Below the pieces are notes generated by a model. It had not been told where the DNA came from. It ran no database searches and was given only the letters and a program-made list of their open reading frames with translations. Shown here one piece after another: positions 49,387 through 60,825 of a stretch of DNA of 64,000 nt (position 1 is its first letter; each line of letters opens with the position of its first letter). This DNA is from Aspidiotus rigidus (taxonomy: Eukaryota; Arthropoda; Insecta; Hemiptera; Diaspididae). Both the position numbers and the translations under genes were made by a program. The stretch covers positions 6,735,501 to 6,799,500 of the forward strand of contig JAVHKY010000054.1 of the NCBI GenBank assembly GCA_035079385.1. Reading direction: 5' to 3'.

Positions 49387-49856
49387 CAGTGCTTCTCAAC
49401 CTTTCACAGGTCGCGGACCACTGAGGAATAATTCCTAATTCTTGTGGACCCCCAAATTTTTGAAAAATTTTTAATTGCAACTATTTTTTACAAATCGTAC
49501 AGTGCACGAAAAAAAAATTCGATTTGTCCAATAAAAAGTTAAAGTTGAACGATATAAATACATGATAGGTATCTTAAAAGAAGTTAGTGTGAGATTTGGT
49601 GTTGGCCAGATGATAACAGCTTTTCCCACGCCGGTTCCGGCGTAGAAAGTGCCACGCGCATATCCGTGTTGGCATTGAGGCAGTTGCGTTGTTTTGATTT
49701 GATGGATGTCAACGCAGAAAATCCCAGTTCACAGAGATATGTTGTCGGGAACGGGAGGAAAATACGAAGTGCCATTCTTCCGAGACTTTTCGCGGACCCC
49801 CTGCAATGGTCTCGCGGACCGCCGGGGGTCCGAGGACCCTCGGTTGAGAAGCACTG
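49387..49856 (-). mobile_element. hAT DNA transposon, non-autonomous, with transposase C-terminal remnant
   Basis: Ends CAGTGCTTCTCAACC and GGTTGAGAAGCACTG are exact 15-bp inverted repeats of the hAT/Charlie type. They are flanked by an exact 8-bp duplication GTCTAGAG (49379-49386 and 49857-49864). On the minus strand 49775-49584 reads FPTTYLCELGFSALTSIKSK followed by QRNCLNANTDMRVALS, the hAT dimerisation-domain end. 470 bp in all, internally deleted. The ORF start and most of the transposase are missing, so it could move only with help. The intact target duplication suggests a fairly recent insertion. Confidence 0.92.
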
Positions 49857-50418
49857 GTCTAGAGCTACTACGAGGACAGAAATACAGAAAAATTTTGACT
49901 ATCAACCTGTAATATGAGCAAAGGGGCTTCGAACAATTCCGACCTCGAAGTTATACATCTCTCTCATGTATAAATTGAAGTCGAAATCTCTTCACACCCC
50001 AACCGCTCATACAGAAAGCTCGATAATAGGAATTCCAGTCAAGTCCACCACCCGGTATATTCACAGCCCCAGAGTCAAAATTTCGTCAAGATTGATGGTT
50101 AAAATGTTTCGAAGTCTTTTCCCCACATATGTATACATAACTCAAAGGTCAAAAGTTTTCCATGTGTCTCCCTCCGGATACACATCGTTCAAAGGTTGAA
50201 ATTTTTATAGATATTTTTCATAGTCCCGACTCTTTTGATGCACAGATTTTTTCGTGTCTCCCTTCTGATATAGGCGGCTAGAAAGTCAAAAGTACTGCAA
50301 GTCCTCCCCTCATGTACAGTTGAAAGGCAGAAATTTTTGAAAGGACCTCTCCTCGATGAACTGAAATTTTTCTGAGCTCCTGGAAGAAGGATAGTTGTTT
50401 TTCCCATACAACCCCCTA

Positions 50419-50600
50419 TAATAGTATATTATGCAACTAGTGCAAGAAAGTGAAAAATCGCACGAGTAGCCATTTTTTACTGTTTTGCACGAGTTCCATA
50501 CGATATTTTATTCAAAAAGTGCAAATAAAGTAGCGATATTATTGCTCTAGTGCAATAATATCGCTACTTTTTTGTACTAGTTGAATAAAACAGGTTTTTT
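50419..50600 (+). mobile_element. palindromic non-coding element, copy 1
   Basis: Contains ATTATGCAACTAGTGCAA, then CCATTTTTTACTGTTTTGCA, then CGATATTTTATTCAAAAAGT and an internal palindrome AGCGATATTATTGC/GCAATAATATCGCT. Its reverse complement recurs at 52388-52566. It is non-coding and probably a small DNA element. Confidence 0.7.
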
Positions 50601-50730
50601 GTTGAAACCTTCAAATGTGAATCTTGAATTCATTTTTCATACAGTTACTTACAAATGATTGTCTATAGGTTGAACAAAGTGCTTGAAGTAGCAAGCTTTC
50701 AAACTTACCTATCATCAGACGCTGAACTTT

Positions 50731-53700
50731 TTACTTTGCCTGGCAGTAGAGGCGGACCCGTACCTCGCAGTACCCTAGCTTTAGGCCCGCAGGGTGACCC
50801 CAGTTTCCCGGCGTTTTATGTCCTATGTTATTATAATTCATTACGGCAGGTCTAGTTTCATTAACGCCAAAATTATTTGTTCCGTTCGCATTGTACGAAT
50901 TTCCTACTAAAATATCAAGAAAAAAAAAATATATATATACATATATGTATCAGACTGTAAACATTGGTTTCGAAAATTTTCATCGGGTATCTTACTCGGA
51001 AAGTTTAAAGATGAAGTTCCAAGATTCGATACAATATGTCTTGGAGTAACGTGTCTTCGACCACGACACAAGCAGATTCCAAGTGTCACGCATAAAATTA
51101 TTAATATCAAGCCGGAGCTGACGCCGAGTATTACCATCGTTGGTAAATTAATTCCAAGGATTAAAACGCTATTTTTATCTGGAACAAAATAATCTTATAG
51201 GACAATTACGAAAGTTGTTCTGCAGAGGTCAGGAAAAAATTAATAATTGCATACGTACTACTACAAGAAGGTAACATTTCGTCAGATCCATCTAAGCAAT
51301 GATTTAATCCGTCGCACATAAGATCCTTCGATATGCAGAAATTCTTGTAGGAACAGCGAAAATCAAAGCAGGACTGGTCAGCTATAAATAGAAACAGGAA
51401 AAGAAAGTAAAAATTGATGCGTATATCAACCGTAAAACGTTCAGTCAACATTCATCTCGTTCTCCAGATGAACAGATGTAAACACAATATTTTATTTCTT
51501 GTTTTTGCGATATTCAACCCTTCGCAATATTATGGAAAGAGCATTGATCTTTTGCCAGATACGAATAATATTTGCGTTGATGTACCTATCTATGAATAGA
51601 ACGGATGGATAGACAGCCTACACAAAGTTTTTCCTCTCGAGTTCATGGCTAAAATTCAAGAACGCATTCGAGACTATATAGTTTATGAAATATAACGACG
51701 GTAAATTGCTATGTTGATTACACATTTTTTAAAATGCTTTACTGTATAGTGAAATCGAATTTTGTAAGGAGGGGGTTCCAAACGACAAAATACACTACGA
51801 ATTTTTTTAAATTTGCGTTCCAAGTCTCATAGAAGAGGAGTTTTAAAAGAACGATAGAAATGGGAAGGAAATTCCAATTTCAAGAGAAAATCCTTCAGAA
51901 CTTTTGAAAAAATCTTTATGAGGCAAATAGAATTGATATAGATTATAGAATATCAAAACTTTTAGATACGTCATAACTGTTACTTTATAGGAGATGGTTT
52001 TTCTCAATTCCGTCAGAGTGTCCATAACATTTGGTATAAAAGTTTCTTAACCTTGGATTTTTTTTAAAGTGTAAAAGAGATGAGAGAAAATGTCATCGTA
52101 GTTGAGCAGAAGACTGTTGTCCAGGAAAATTAGATCAAATAATGCTGTTCGCTAAAAATGAATCGGGTAAATATGAAATTTGGCACGATTGTCAGTTACT
52201 GTGTCCTAATGAACTTTTTAGAAACCTCCCCCCCCCCCGTGATGTAAGCGTCGTTCAGTGCAATAAAATAACTGCTCTCTTAGCCATTTTTTGCCATTAT
52301 ATCAATAAATATTGATTTTTTAGACAAAAATACCTCAATTTCCTACGTAGGAAATTTTATGGTCTTTAATTTTTATAATATATGCATTTAATTATTGCAC
52401 TAGAAAAATAATATCGCTACTTTATTTGCACTTTTTGAATAAAATATCGTATGGAACTCGTGCAAAATAGTAAAAAATGGCTACTCATGCGATTTGCTAC
52501 CCTCGGCAAACTTCGCACTTGTTGGCCATTTTTCACTTTTTTGCACTGGTTGCATAATATACTATTTCGTTTAAAAATCAATATTAAAAAAAATTAACTA
52601 GAAATCGAAGTTTTTCTTAGCCCCTCTTCTATCGTAATAGCTCGGAGGTCAAACTTTTTTTGAGAGTAAAAATTATTTCAAGTCCATCTCCTATCATATT
52701 ATTGTAACTCAAAAGTCAAATTTTCCCAAGTCTCACTCCCATCATGTATAATTTGAAGTCGAAATTCTTCTGAATCCCCCTCTCATGATATGTATAATTA
52801 TATGGCTTGATGGTCGACATTTTTTCAAGTCCCCCTACTATTATGTATAGCTTGAAGTCAACATTTTTTTGAAAGTGATAATTTTTTCAAGTTCCCCTCC
52901 GATAATATATAGCTTGGAAGTGGAAATTTTCTCAAGTCCCGTAACATACCGGACAGCACCTGGCGACTCTCGTATGTAGATTTCGTAACTTTAGGTTGAT
53001 GACGTCATCAAACTCGAATGCGCTCGAATACGCGCTCACAGAAATTTCTTCAAGATGCCCCGCAACAAGATAACTCGGAGCCCATTTTATAAGATGGCTT
53101 AGAGATCGCAAATTTTTCCGAGTCATCCTCGTATCATACAAAGCTCGGAGCCCATTATTTATGGCTTGGAGGACGATGAAATTTCCTGAAGATGCTCCCC
53201 AATAAAAACTACTGAGGGAGGCAGCTTTACTACTCTGAAGAACGACGCTCTCATTAAGAGGGTTCAGGGTGGGATTTAGGGGAGGGCAAGGGGACCCACA
53301 TTTTCATTCATTTATATCCTTAAAACATCGTACGGGCGAGGGCGAAGCTCGAGACGTTGAAAAAAAAATGGGGGCCCACAAACCTGGGTCTCGTGATTGA
53401 AGGTTCTAAATCCGGCCCCGGTAGGGTTACAAGCGGGTCATTAGGACACAGTAATCGATAATCATACCGGGTTTCATTTTTGTTCGATTTATTTTCAGCA
53501 AAAATGCCAATTTTCCAGGACGATACCTAGATACCAAAATTAAATTGTATAGTCAACACGAAGTTTCAACTTACTTTGATTTTTGAAAGCTGTTATCAGC
53601 AGTTCAAATCCATTCATCTCGGTACCCCATTGATCTGTTATGTATCTCAAAGTCAGATGATTACGGCCAATAAACATCACACCAAACGCTTCAGTCGTAT

Positions 53701-56700
53701 TTCTACATGTTAGATGAGCCTATAAACATAAATATTTTTTGTTGTTCATCCCATTATGCAATAGTCGCAGCTCCAAAGTGTTTCAAGTCCTTTTTCTTTA
53801 TAAGGCTGGGAAATTGAAATTCTTTCAAATCTGTTTAGTTCAATGAATATGCAACTTCGAATTCTATCAAGTTTCTCTTCTGAACTTGTATTCAGAAATT
53901 GAAACTTCATCTAGTCCTCGAGGTAAGAGCTCAAAAATTTTTCCTTTAAATTAAGTCAATCCAGAACTGAGACTTAATTGCTGGATGTCAGAAAATACCT
54001 TTGAACTAACGTCGTTTTGAATGTACTAAAAGTACACAACCGTAGGTGTCCACTACGGAGTGAAAATGCCTCAAAAATCAGTTTTTTTCAGAATAACTCG
54101 TCAAATACGCACCGTAAAGAAAATCTACAAGTGTAACAAAAAATTCCTCACAAAATTTTACATAAAAATGACCATTTTCTAAGAAACGAAAGAAAAGTCC
54201 CCAGCGCGGAGAATGGAGACTACAGTGGAAAGCTAAGCAAGTGCACATTATCCTCACAGTACGTCCTCCTTTTCGTTTTTTCTGGTGACGTCATAGATCA
54301 GTTTTTTCAAGTTCTCCTCCTATTAGACGTAGCTCTAAAGTCTGGGACTGTGACGTCACAATCTACATTTTTCAGATCGCACGTGGCCCATATTTAGCAC
54401 GGAACCTGTTTTATTGGGAAGTTTTTTGGAAAAACGTCCGCCGTCCGCCGTACTGCCAGCAAAGCTCGGAGCTTGAACCCTCCTATCATATATAAGCTCG
54501 GTGGTTGGTGCGGTGTACACAGCCTGCGGGATAGCCCCTTCGAGTAACTAGATATGCAATGCTTCATACACCGATCGACTTAGCTTCTTCAAAGAGCCAG
54601 ATATGCAATTCTTCAAACGCCATACGACTCAATATTCTTGTGAGGTATTCTAAGTCCCTCTCCTATCATATACAGCTTGGAGGTCGGAATTTTAACAGGG
54701 AACCTGTTTTATCGGGGGTGTTTTGAAAAAAACGTCCGCTGTCCGGCAAAAATCGGAGCTCGGAAATTTTCTAAGTCTCCATATAACTCGAGAGTCATCC
54801 TACGCGCCTCATAAAACAGGTCCCCTGTCACCCCTCGTTTAACTCCGTTAAAGAACCCGTGAGTTTTTTAACAAGTCCCCTCTTATTATATATAGCTTCA
54901 AAGTCCGGGTCTGTGACGTTACAATTTGATGACGTAATCGATCTGCTATGTCAACATTTTTCAAATCCCATGTGCCCCATGAAATAGGTTCCCTGCCACC
55001 CCTCGATTAACTCCGTTAAAGAACCCGTGAGTTTTGTCTTCGGGCTAGAGGTCCGGTGGAAAAGACGCTTCATGACTTTATCAATGACCTCGACATACTA
55101 CTATGACGTCATAATGACCAATATGGATGTATCAAAAGTCGATATAATAGGTAGAATCGATTCAATATGATCAATAAACTATGTTCTGGAAATGACAATA
55201 AAAATGGAAATCCACTTTTTCACCCTGGGGACCGTGATTTCTGGTATTTTGTTCATCAATTAGGTCAACTATAATGTAAACATGTCCGTCGAGTTTGAAA
55301 AAAATGGTCAAAAAAATCCCCAGTTGCTGGAACAGTCTGGAAATAGCAGCATTACGAGAAAGTCCACTTTTTCAACATGGAGAGCGGTGATTTCTGGTAC
55401 TTTGTTCATCAATTACGGCAAATCTTATGTAAATACATCCGCCGAGTTGTGAAAAAATAATCAAAAAATTCTCCAGTTTCTGGGGTGCCCTGGAAATAGT
55501 AGAAACTCTAGATAATTCACTTTTCCAAAATGGAAAACCGTGATTTTTCATATTCTGTTCATCAATAAGGTCAATTCTTATGTAAATACATTCGCCGAGT
55601 TGGAAAAAAACAGTCAATAAATTCTCCAGTCGCTGGAACGATCTAGAAATAGTACCAAATCCAGAAAATCCACTTTTTCAACATGGAGAGCCCTGATTTT
55701 TGGTATGTTGTTTATCAATTAGATCAAATCTTATGTTAATATCTCCGCCGAGTTTGTAAAAATAGTCAATAAATTCTCCAGTCGCTGGAATAGTCTGAAA
55801 ATGAAAAATTGAAAATACCTTCTTTTTGAACTTGGAGAATCGTGATTTTTATACTCTATTCATCAATAAGGTCAATTTTTAAGTAAATACTTCCCTATTT
55901 CGAAAAAAATAGTCAATAAATTCTCCAGACGCTCATTGGTATGGTCGATTCTTATAAGAACACTTACGCCGAGTTTTAAAAAAATTTTAAAAAATTCTCC
56001 AGTCGTTGAGACGCTCTGGAAATATTACAAAATCAAAGATACACACCCGCCAATATGATGCATGTGTTACTTTTCTCCCCTCGAGTCGCAGCGGTACAAA
56101 TTGTGTTACTGGTAGCCGTGCACGCGCATGGTGTGGAGGAATCCTTTTCCGAGATACAATAGAAGACAATCATCTCCTTTGTATTGTCATGCTCATGAAT
56201 TCCAATATTTGAAAAAAATGTCACCTCAACTTGAGAGAAGATTCCCGCACTTCATGCAAGTGCACGACTCCTAGTAACACAGTTTGAACCACTACGACTT
56301 CAGGGGAATAAAAATAAACATTCTCCGAATCTTACGGGTGGGTGTGTATCCTTGGTTTTTTACTATTTCCAGAGTGTCCTGGCGACTGGAGAATTTATTG
56401 ACTATCTTTTTCCAACTTGTAAGACGTATTAACATAAGGTTTGACCTAATTGATAAACAACATCCAGGGTGAAAAATTTGATGTTCTCGATTTTTTGTCA
56501 TTTCCAGAACGTTCCAGCACCTGGAGAATTTTTTACTATTTTGTTCAATCTCGGCGGAAATGTTTACTTAAGAATTGACCTAATTGATGAATGAAATATG
56601 AAAAATCGCAGTTCTCCAAGTTGAAAAAGTGGACTTTTTCCAGAATGTTCGATCGCCGGAAAAATTTTTTGACGATTTTTTTCAAACTTGGTGGACAATT

Positions 56701-59700
56701 ATCTAGGAATTGACCTAATTGTGAATGAAATATGAAAAATCGCAGTTCTCCAGGTTGAAAAAGTGGATTTTCTCGATTTTTTGTCATTTCCAGAATGTTC
56801 CAGGGCCTGGAGAATTTTTGACTATTTTTTTCAAACTCGGTGGACATGTTTACTTAAGAATTGACCTAATTGTGAATGAAATATGGAAAATCGCAGTTCT
56901 CCAGGTTGAAAAAGTGGATTTTCTCGGTTTTCTGTCATTCCCAGAATGTTCCAGCGCCTGGAGGATTTTTTGACTATTTTTTTCAAATTTGGTGGACATG
57001 TTTACTTAAGAATTGACCTAATTGATGAATGAAATATGGAAAATCGCAGTTCTCCAGGTTGAAAAAGTGGATTTTCTCGATTTTTTGTCATTTCCAGAAT
57101 GTTCCAGGGCCTGGAGAATTTTTGACTATTTTTTTCAAACTCGGTGGACATGTTTACTTAAGAATTGACCTAATTGATGAATGAAATATGGAAAATCGCA
57201 GTTCTCCAGGTTGAAAAAGTGGATTTTCTCGATTTTTTGTCATTTCCAGAATGTTCCAGGGCCTGGAGAATTTTTGACTATTTTTTTCAAACTCGGTGGA
57301 CATGTTTACTTAAGAATTGACCTAATTGATGAATGAAATATGGAAAATCGCAGTTCTCCAGGTTGAAAAAGTGGATTTTCTCGGTTTTCTGTCATTCCCA
57401 GAATGTTCTAGCGCCTGGAGAATTTTTTGACTATTTTTTTCAAATTCGGTGGACATGTTTACTTAAGAATTGACCTAATTGATGAATGAAATATGGAAAA
57501 TCGCAGTTCTCCAGGTTGAAAAAGTGGATTTTCTCGGTTTTTTGTCATTCCCAGAATGTTCCAGCGCCTGGAGAATTTTTTCACTATTTTTTTCAAACTC
57601 GGTGGACATGTTTACTTAAGAATTGACCTAATTGATGAATGAAATATGGAAAATCGCAGTTCTCCAGGTTGAAAAAGTGGATTTTCTCGATTTTTTGTCA
57701 TTTCCAGAATGTTCCAGGGCCTGGAGAATTTTTGACTATTTTTTTCAAACTCGGTGGACATGTTTACTTAAGAATTGACCTAATTGATGAATGAAATATG
57801 GAAAATCGCAGTTCTCCAGGTTGAAAAAGTGGATTTTCTCGGTTTTCTGTCATTCCCAGAATGTTCTAGCGCCTGGAGAATTTTTTGACTATTTTTTTCA
57901 AATTCGGTGGACATGTTTACTTAAGAATTGACCTAATTGATGAATGAAATATGGAAAATCGCAGTTCTCCAGGTTGAAAAAGTGGATTTTCTCGGTTTTT
58001 TGTCATTCCCAGAATGTTCCAGCGCCTGGAGAATTTTTTCACTATTTTTTTCAAACTCGGTGGACATGTTTACTTAAGAATTGACCTAATTGATGAATGA
58101 AATATGGAAAATCGCAGTTCTCCAAGTTGAAAAAGTGGATTTTCTCAGTTTTTTGTCATTTCCAGAATGTTCCAGCGCCTGGAGAACTCTTTGACTATTT
58201 TTTTCAATCTCGGTGGACATGTTTACTTAAGAATTGACCTAATTGATGAATGAAATATGGAAAATCGCAGTTCTCCAGGTTGAAAAAGTGGATTTTCTCG
58301 GTTTTCTGTCATTCCCAGAATGTTCTAGCGCCTGGAGAATTTTTTGACTATTTTTTTCAAATTCGGTGGACATGTTTACTTAAGAATTGACCTAATTGAT
58401 GAATGAAATATGGAAAATCGCAGTTCTCCAGGTTGAAAAAGTGGATTTTCTCGGTTTTTTGTCATTCCCAGAATGTTCCAGCGCCTGGAGAATTTTTTCA
58501 CTATTTTTTTCAAACTCGGTGGACATGTTTACTTAAGAATTGACCTAATTGATGAATGAAATATGGAAAATCGCAGTTCTCCAAGTTGAAAAAGTGGATT
58601 TTCTCAGTTTTTTGTCATTTCCAGAATGTTCCAGCGCCTGGAGAACTCTTTGACTATTTTTTTCAATCTCGGTGGACATGTTTACTTAAGAATTGACCTA
58701 ATGGATGAATGAAATATGGAAAATCGCAGTTCTCCAGGTTGAAAAAGTGGATTTTTTCGGTTTTTTCATTCCCAGAATGTTCCAGCGCCTGGAGAATTTT
58801 TTGACTATTTTTTTCAAACTCAGTGGACATATTTACTTAAGAATTGACCTAATTGATGAATGAAATATGGAAAATCGCAGTTCTCCAGGTTGAAAAAGTG
58901 GATTTTCTCGGTTTTTTATCATTCCCAGAATGTTCCAGCGCCTGGAGAATTTTTTCACTATTTTTTTCAAACTCGGTGGATATGTTTACTTAAGAATTGA
59001 CCTAATTGATGAATGAGATATGAAAAATCGCTGTTCTCCAGGTTGAAAAATAGGATTTTCTCACTGCTCTACTATTTTCAGACTGTTCTAGCGACTGGAG
59101 AATTTTTCAACTGTTTTTCTCAATCTAACGAACGCCACCTAATCGGTGGACGTGTTTACATAAAAATTGACCAAATCGATAAACGAAATACTAATAATAT
59201 ATTTTGGGTCTATCAACATTCGCATTTCATCCCACGGAGGAGTGCGTATTTGTCAGCTCGAACATTCACTATTGATTTCTCGCGGTCTATTGCGGTAGCA
59301 GTCATAGTTCACGCCGCTATTCATGGAAAAATCACAGAAATTTATTAAATATTGATTTTTTGGGGAATGTCCCACCTCACCGTGGACTATGGTACTCATG
59401 TATGTTGTAGTAGAGGGTATGGCGCTTCAAATGAATGATTTCCTCCAGGTGCCTAACCCCGATTTCTTTTTTATTCGAGTTTGAAGTTTTGTTATTGCTA
59501 GAAACTAGTCAAAATATGAATGATTTTTTTTTGAAAAAAATACCATGGATGAACATTCGCATATACTAAAATGTCCCCAAGTTTCATCGCTGTGCAATCC
59601 TCATTATTGCCTGAGATAGAGTCATTTGAATTTTAGGCCTAAGAATGACTCTGCAGCCCATGTGGGTGAGCGGATGGGTCCAATTTTTTGGATTTCGAGT

Positions 59701-60825
59701 TTTCTCATTGGGGACAACATGTTGACGGACATCTGAAACATTTTCCGACCAACCATTTTCCCCCCCTTACCCGGCTAGAGCCTTTGCCTTCCTGATCAGT
59801 AATGGGTAAAAATGTAAACATTGTAAAAGCCCCATGAGAATATACCGTGAGAAAATACCTCAAGGTTCACATATTGACATACTTATTCCAGGCTGCTAGT
59901 GGGCGTTTCTTTCGCTTCCATAAAAATTCTACAAGAGATCATTATTGCGTAAAATGTAATGAGAAATGTTTTTCCCCTTCGTAAATTTTTTCTAGCGCGC
60001 ATATTTAAGGAGTTATTTTTCAAAAAAACAGATTTCTGTTGTAGGCTTTATCTCCGAGAAGACGTACGTCCTATAGGGATACCTATGGCTGTGACATTTA
60101 GTACATCCAATACGGCTTACGTTTACAGACAATTGTGAATGAAAATCTTTGATCGGAATCTTAACCACTTCAAAGGCTATTGTTCGCGTGGACTAAATCG
60201 TAGCGTTTAGGTCGCATCAATGAAACTTGATTTTTCATTCTCGGCTACTTACTCTCCAATCTCCAACCGCGTTTGCGACGTCGTAAATGTAAAGGTGGTC
60301 ATTACAGTCGATCTTCAATTTATCGAATCGAAGCATGAAACGTTGAGAGACAGTCAACGTTTGGAACGTGATAACGCAATCTAAATTTCTTTCATTTTTC
60401 GATGTTAGTACGGCTCCGTCTATTTGCTGGTAAACTCCGTTCGGCATGAATTGCATTTTACAAAGCGAATCCATATTAACTGCGGAAAAGAAAATGATAA
60501 AGAATTTTAATAAATACACGATCTTTCGCCAGTAACTCACCTCGCAAAATCAATGCAGAATTCATGAAACTAATACTAAGTAGGGACTTTTTTTTCTCAA
60601 CTCCTGGCTCATTGTTTGGGTTTAATGTACACACGGTGCACTGTACTCCGTACAGTCAAAATGATACTGATAAACGAATATTTTAGTATCGGGTGCACGC
60701 CACGTTCTCTTCAAACAATAATTCAACGTTACTCGTGAGGAAACTCTATTGCAAAAAAAGGGGAATAAGAAAAATATACCGAAGAGAAAATAAGCTATAC
60801 AGAGAAGGCGTACAACAAAATTCAT
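50731..60825 (-). CDS. CUB-LDLa single-pass membrane protein, 6 exons
   Basis: Type I membrane protein of unknown role. CUB-LDLa proteins of this layout often act as receptor or channel accessory factors, but that is inference. Exons: 60825-60780, 60479-60253, 53719-53575, 51381-51259, 51178-50996, 50906-50731. Phases agree: 900 nt, 299 residues. Residues 1-20 are a signal peptide (MNFVVRLLCIAYFLFVNMDS). The CUB domain (about 20-138) has four cysteines (LCKMQF, LDCVITF, IDCNDHLYIYD, LTCRNTT) and ends YITDQWGTEMNGFELLITAF. LDLa (about 142-180) has six cysteines and the calcium motif CLDGSDE. The transmembrane segment is VILGVSSGLILIILCVTLGI, followed by CLCRGRRH and an Asn-rich tail. The last exon becomes GC-rich before its stop, so the C-terminus is the weak point. 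Intron 2 (6.5 kb) holds the inverted satellite. I do not recognise a gene name. Confidence 0.85.
52388..52566 (-). mobile_element. palindromic non-coding element, copy 2 (inverted)
   Basis: Reverse complement of the 50419-50600 element: GCTACTTTATTTGCACTTTT, ATATCGTATGGAACTCGTGC, then ATTTTTCACTTTTTTGCACT and TGCATAATATACTA. It lacks the internal palindrome half of copy 1 and has a small extra segment (CTACCCTCGGCAAACTTCGC). The two copies form a 2.1-kb inverted arrangement enclosing the last three exons of the CUB-LDLa gene. Confidence 0.7.
52600..53520. repeat. degenerate repeat cluster in CUB-LDLa intron 3
   Basis: Recurring phrase of roughly 50-60 bases built from TTTTTCAAGTCCC, CCTCCTATCAT, ATATATAGCTTGGA and GTCGAAATTTT. 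At least six diverged copies lie in 52600-53170. There is no coding content. Confidence 0.65.
53930..55140. repeat. repeat cluster in CUB-LDLa intron 2, left of the satellite
   Basis: Mosaic of the same short phrases, GGAACCTGTTTTAT blocks, TGACGTCA (about 54353) and a duplicated CCGTTAAAGAACCCGTGAGT block at 54845 and 55017. 54290-54545 is colinear with 63600-64000, ending in both with GGTGCGGTGTACACAGCCT, so this is a dispersed family of at least 250 bp. Confidence 0.7.
55190..59190. repeat. inverted satellite: two opposed arrays of 152-153-bp units
   Basis: The right array (56337-59190) has about 18-19 direct copies. The phrase GATGAATGAAATATGGAAAA recurs at 57024, 57176, 57328, 57481, 57634, 57786, 57939, 58092, 58245, 58398 and 58551. 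The left array (55190-56049) has about six more diverged copies of the reverse complement (CACTTTTTCAACATGGAGAG; TTGTTCATCAAT). The arms meet at GATACACACCC (56040-56050) and GGGTGTGTATC (56338-56348) around a 290-base spacer. Right-arm units form variants that repeat as a block. Open frames inside are by-products of 153 being divisible by three. Confidence 0.95.

Noticed and set aside
55190..59190. CRISPR array
   Set aside because: Units are tandem and homogeneous along their whole 152-153 bp, with no short repeat/unique spacer alternation, in a eukaryotic intron.
56545..59348. Several open frames of 80-110 codons on both strands
   Set aside because: They arise inside the 152-153-bp satellite, since 153 is divisible by three; there is no domain and the copies carry indels.
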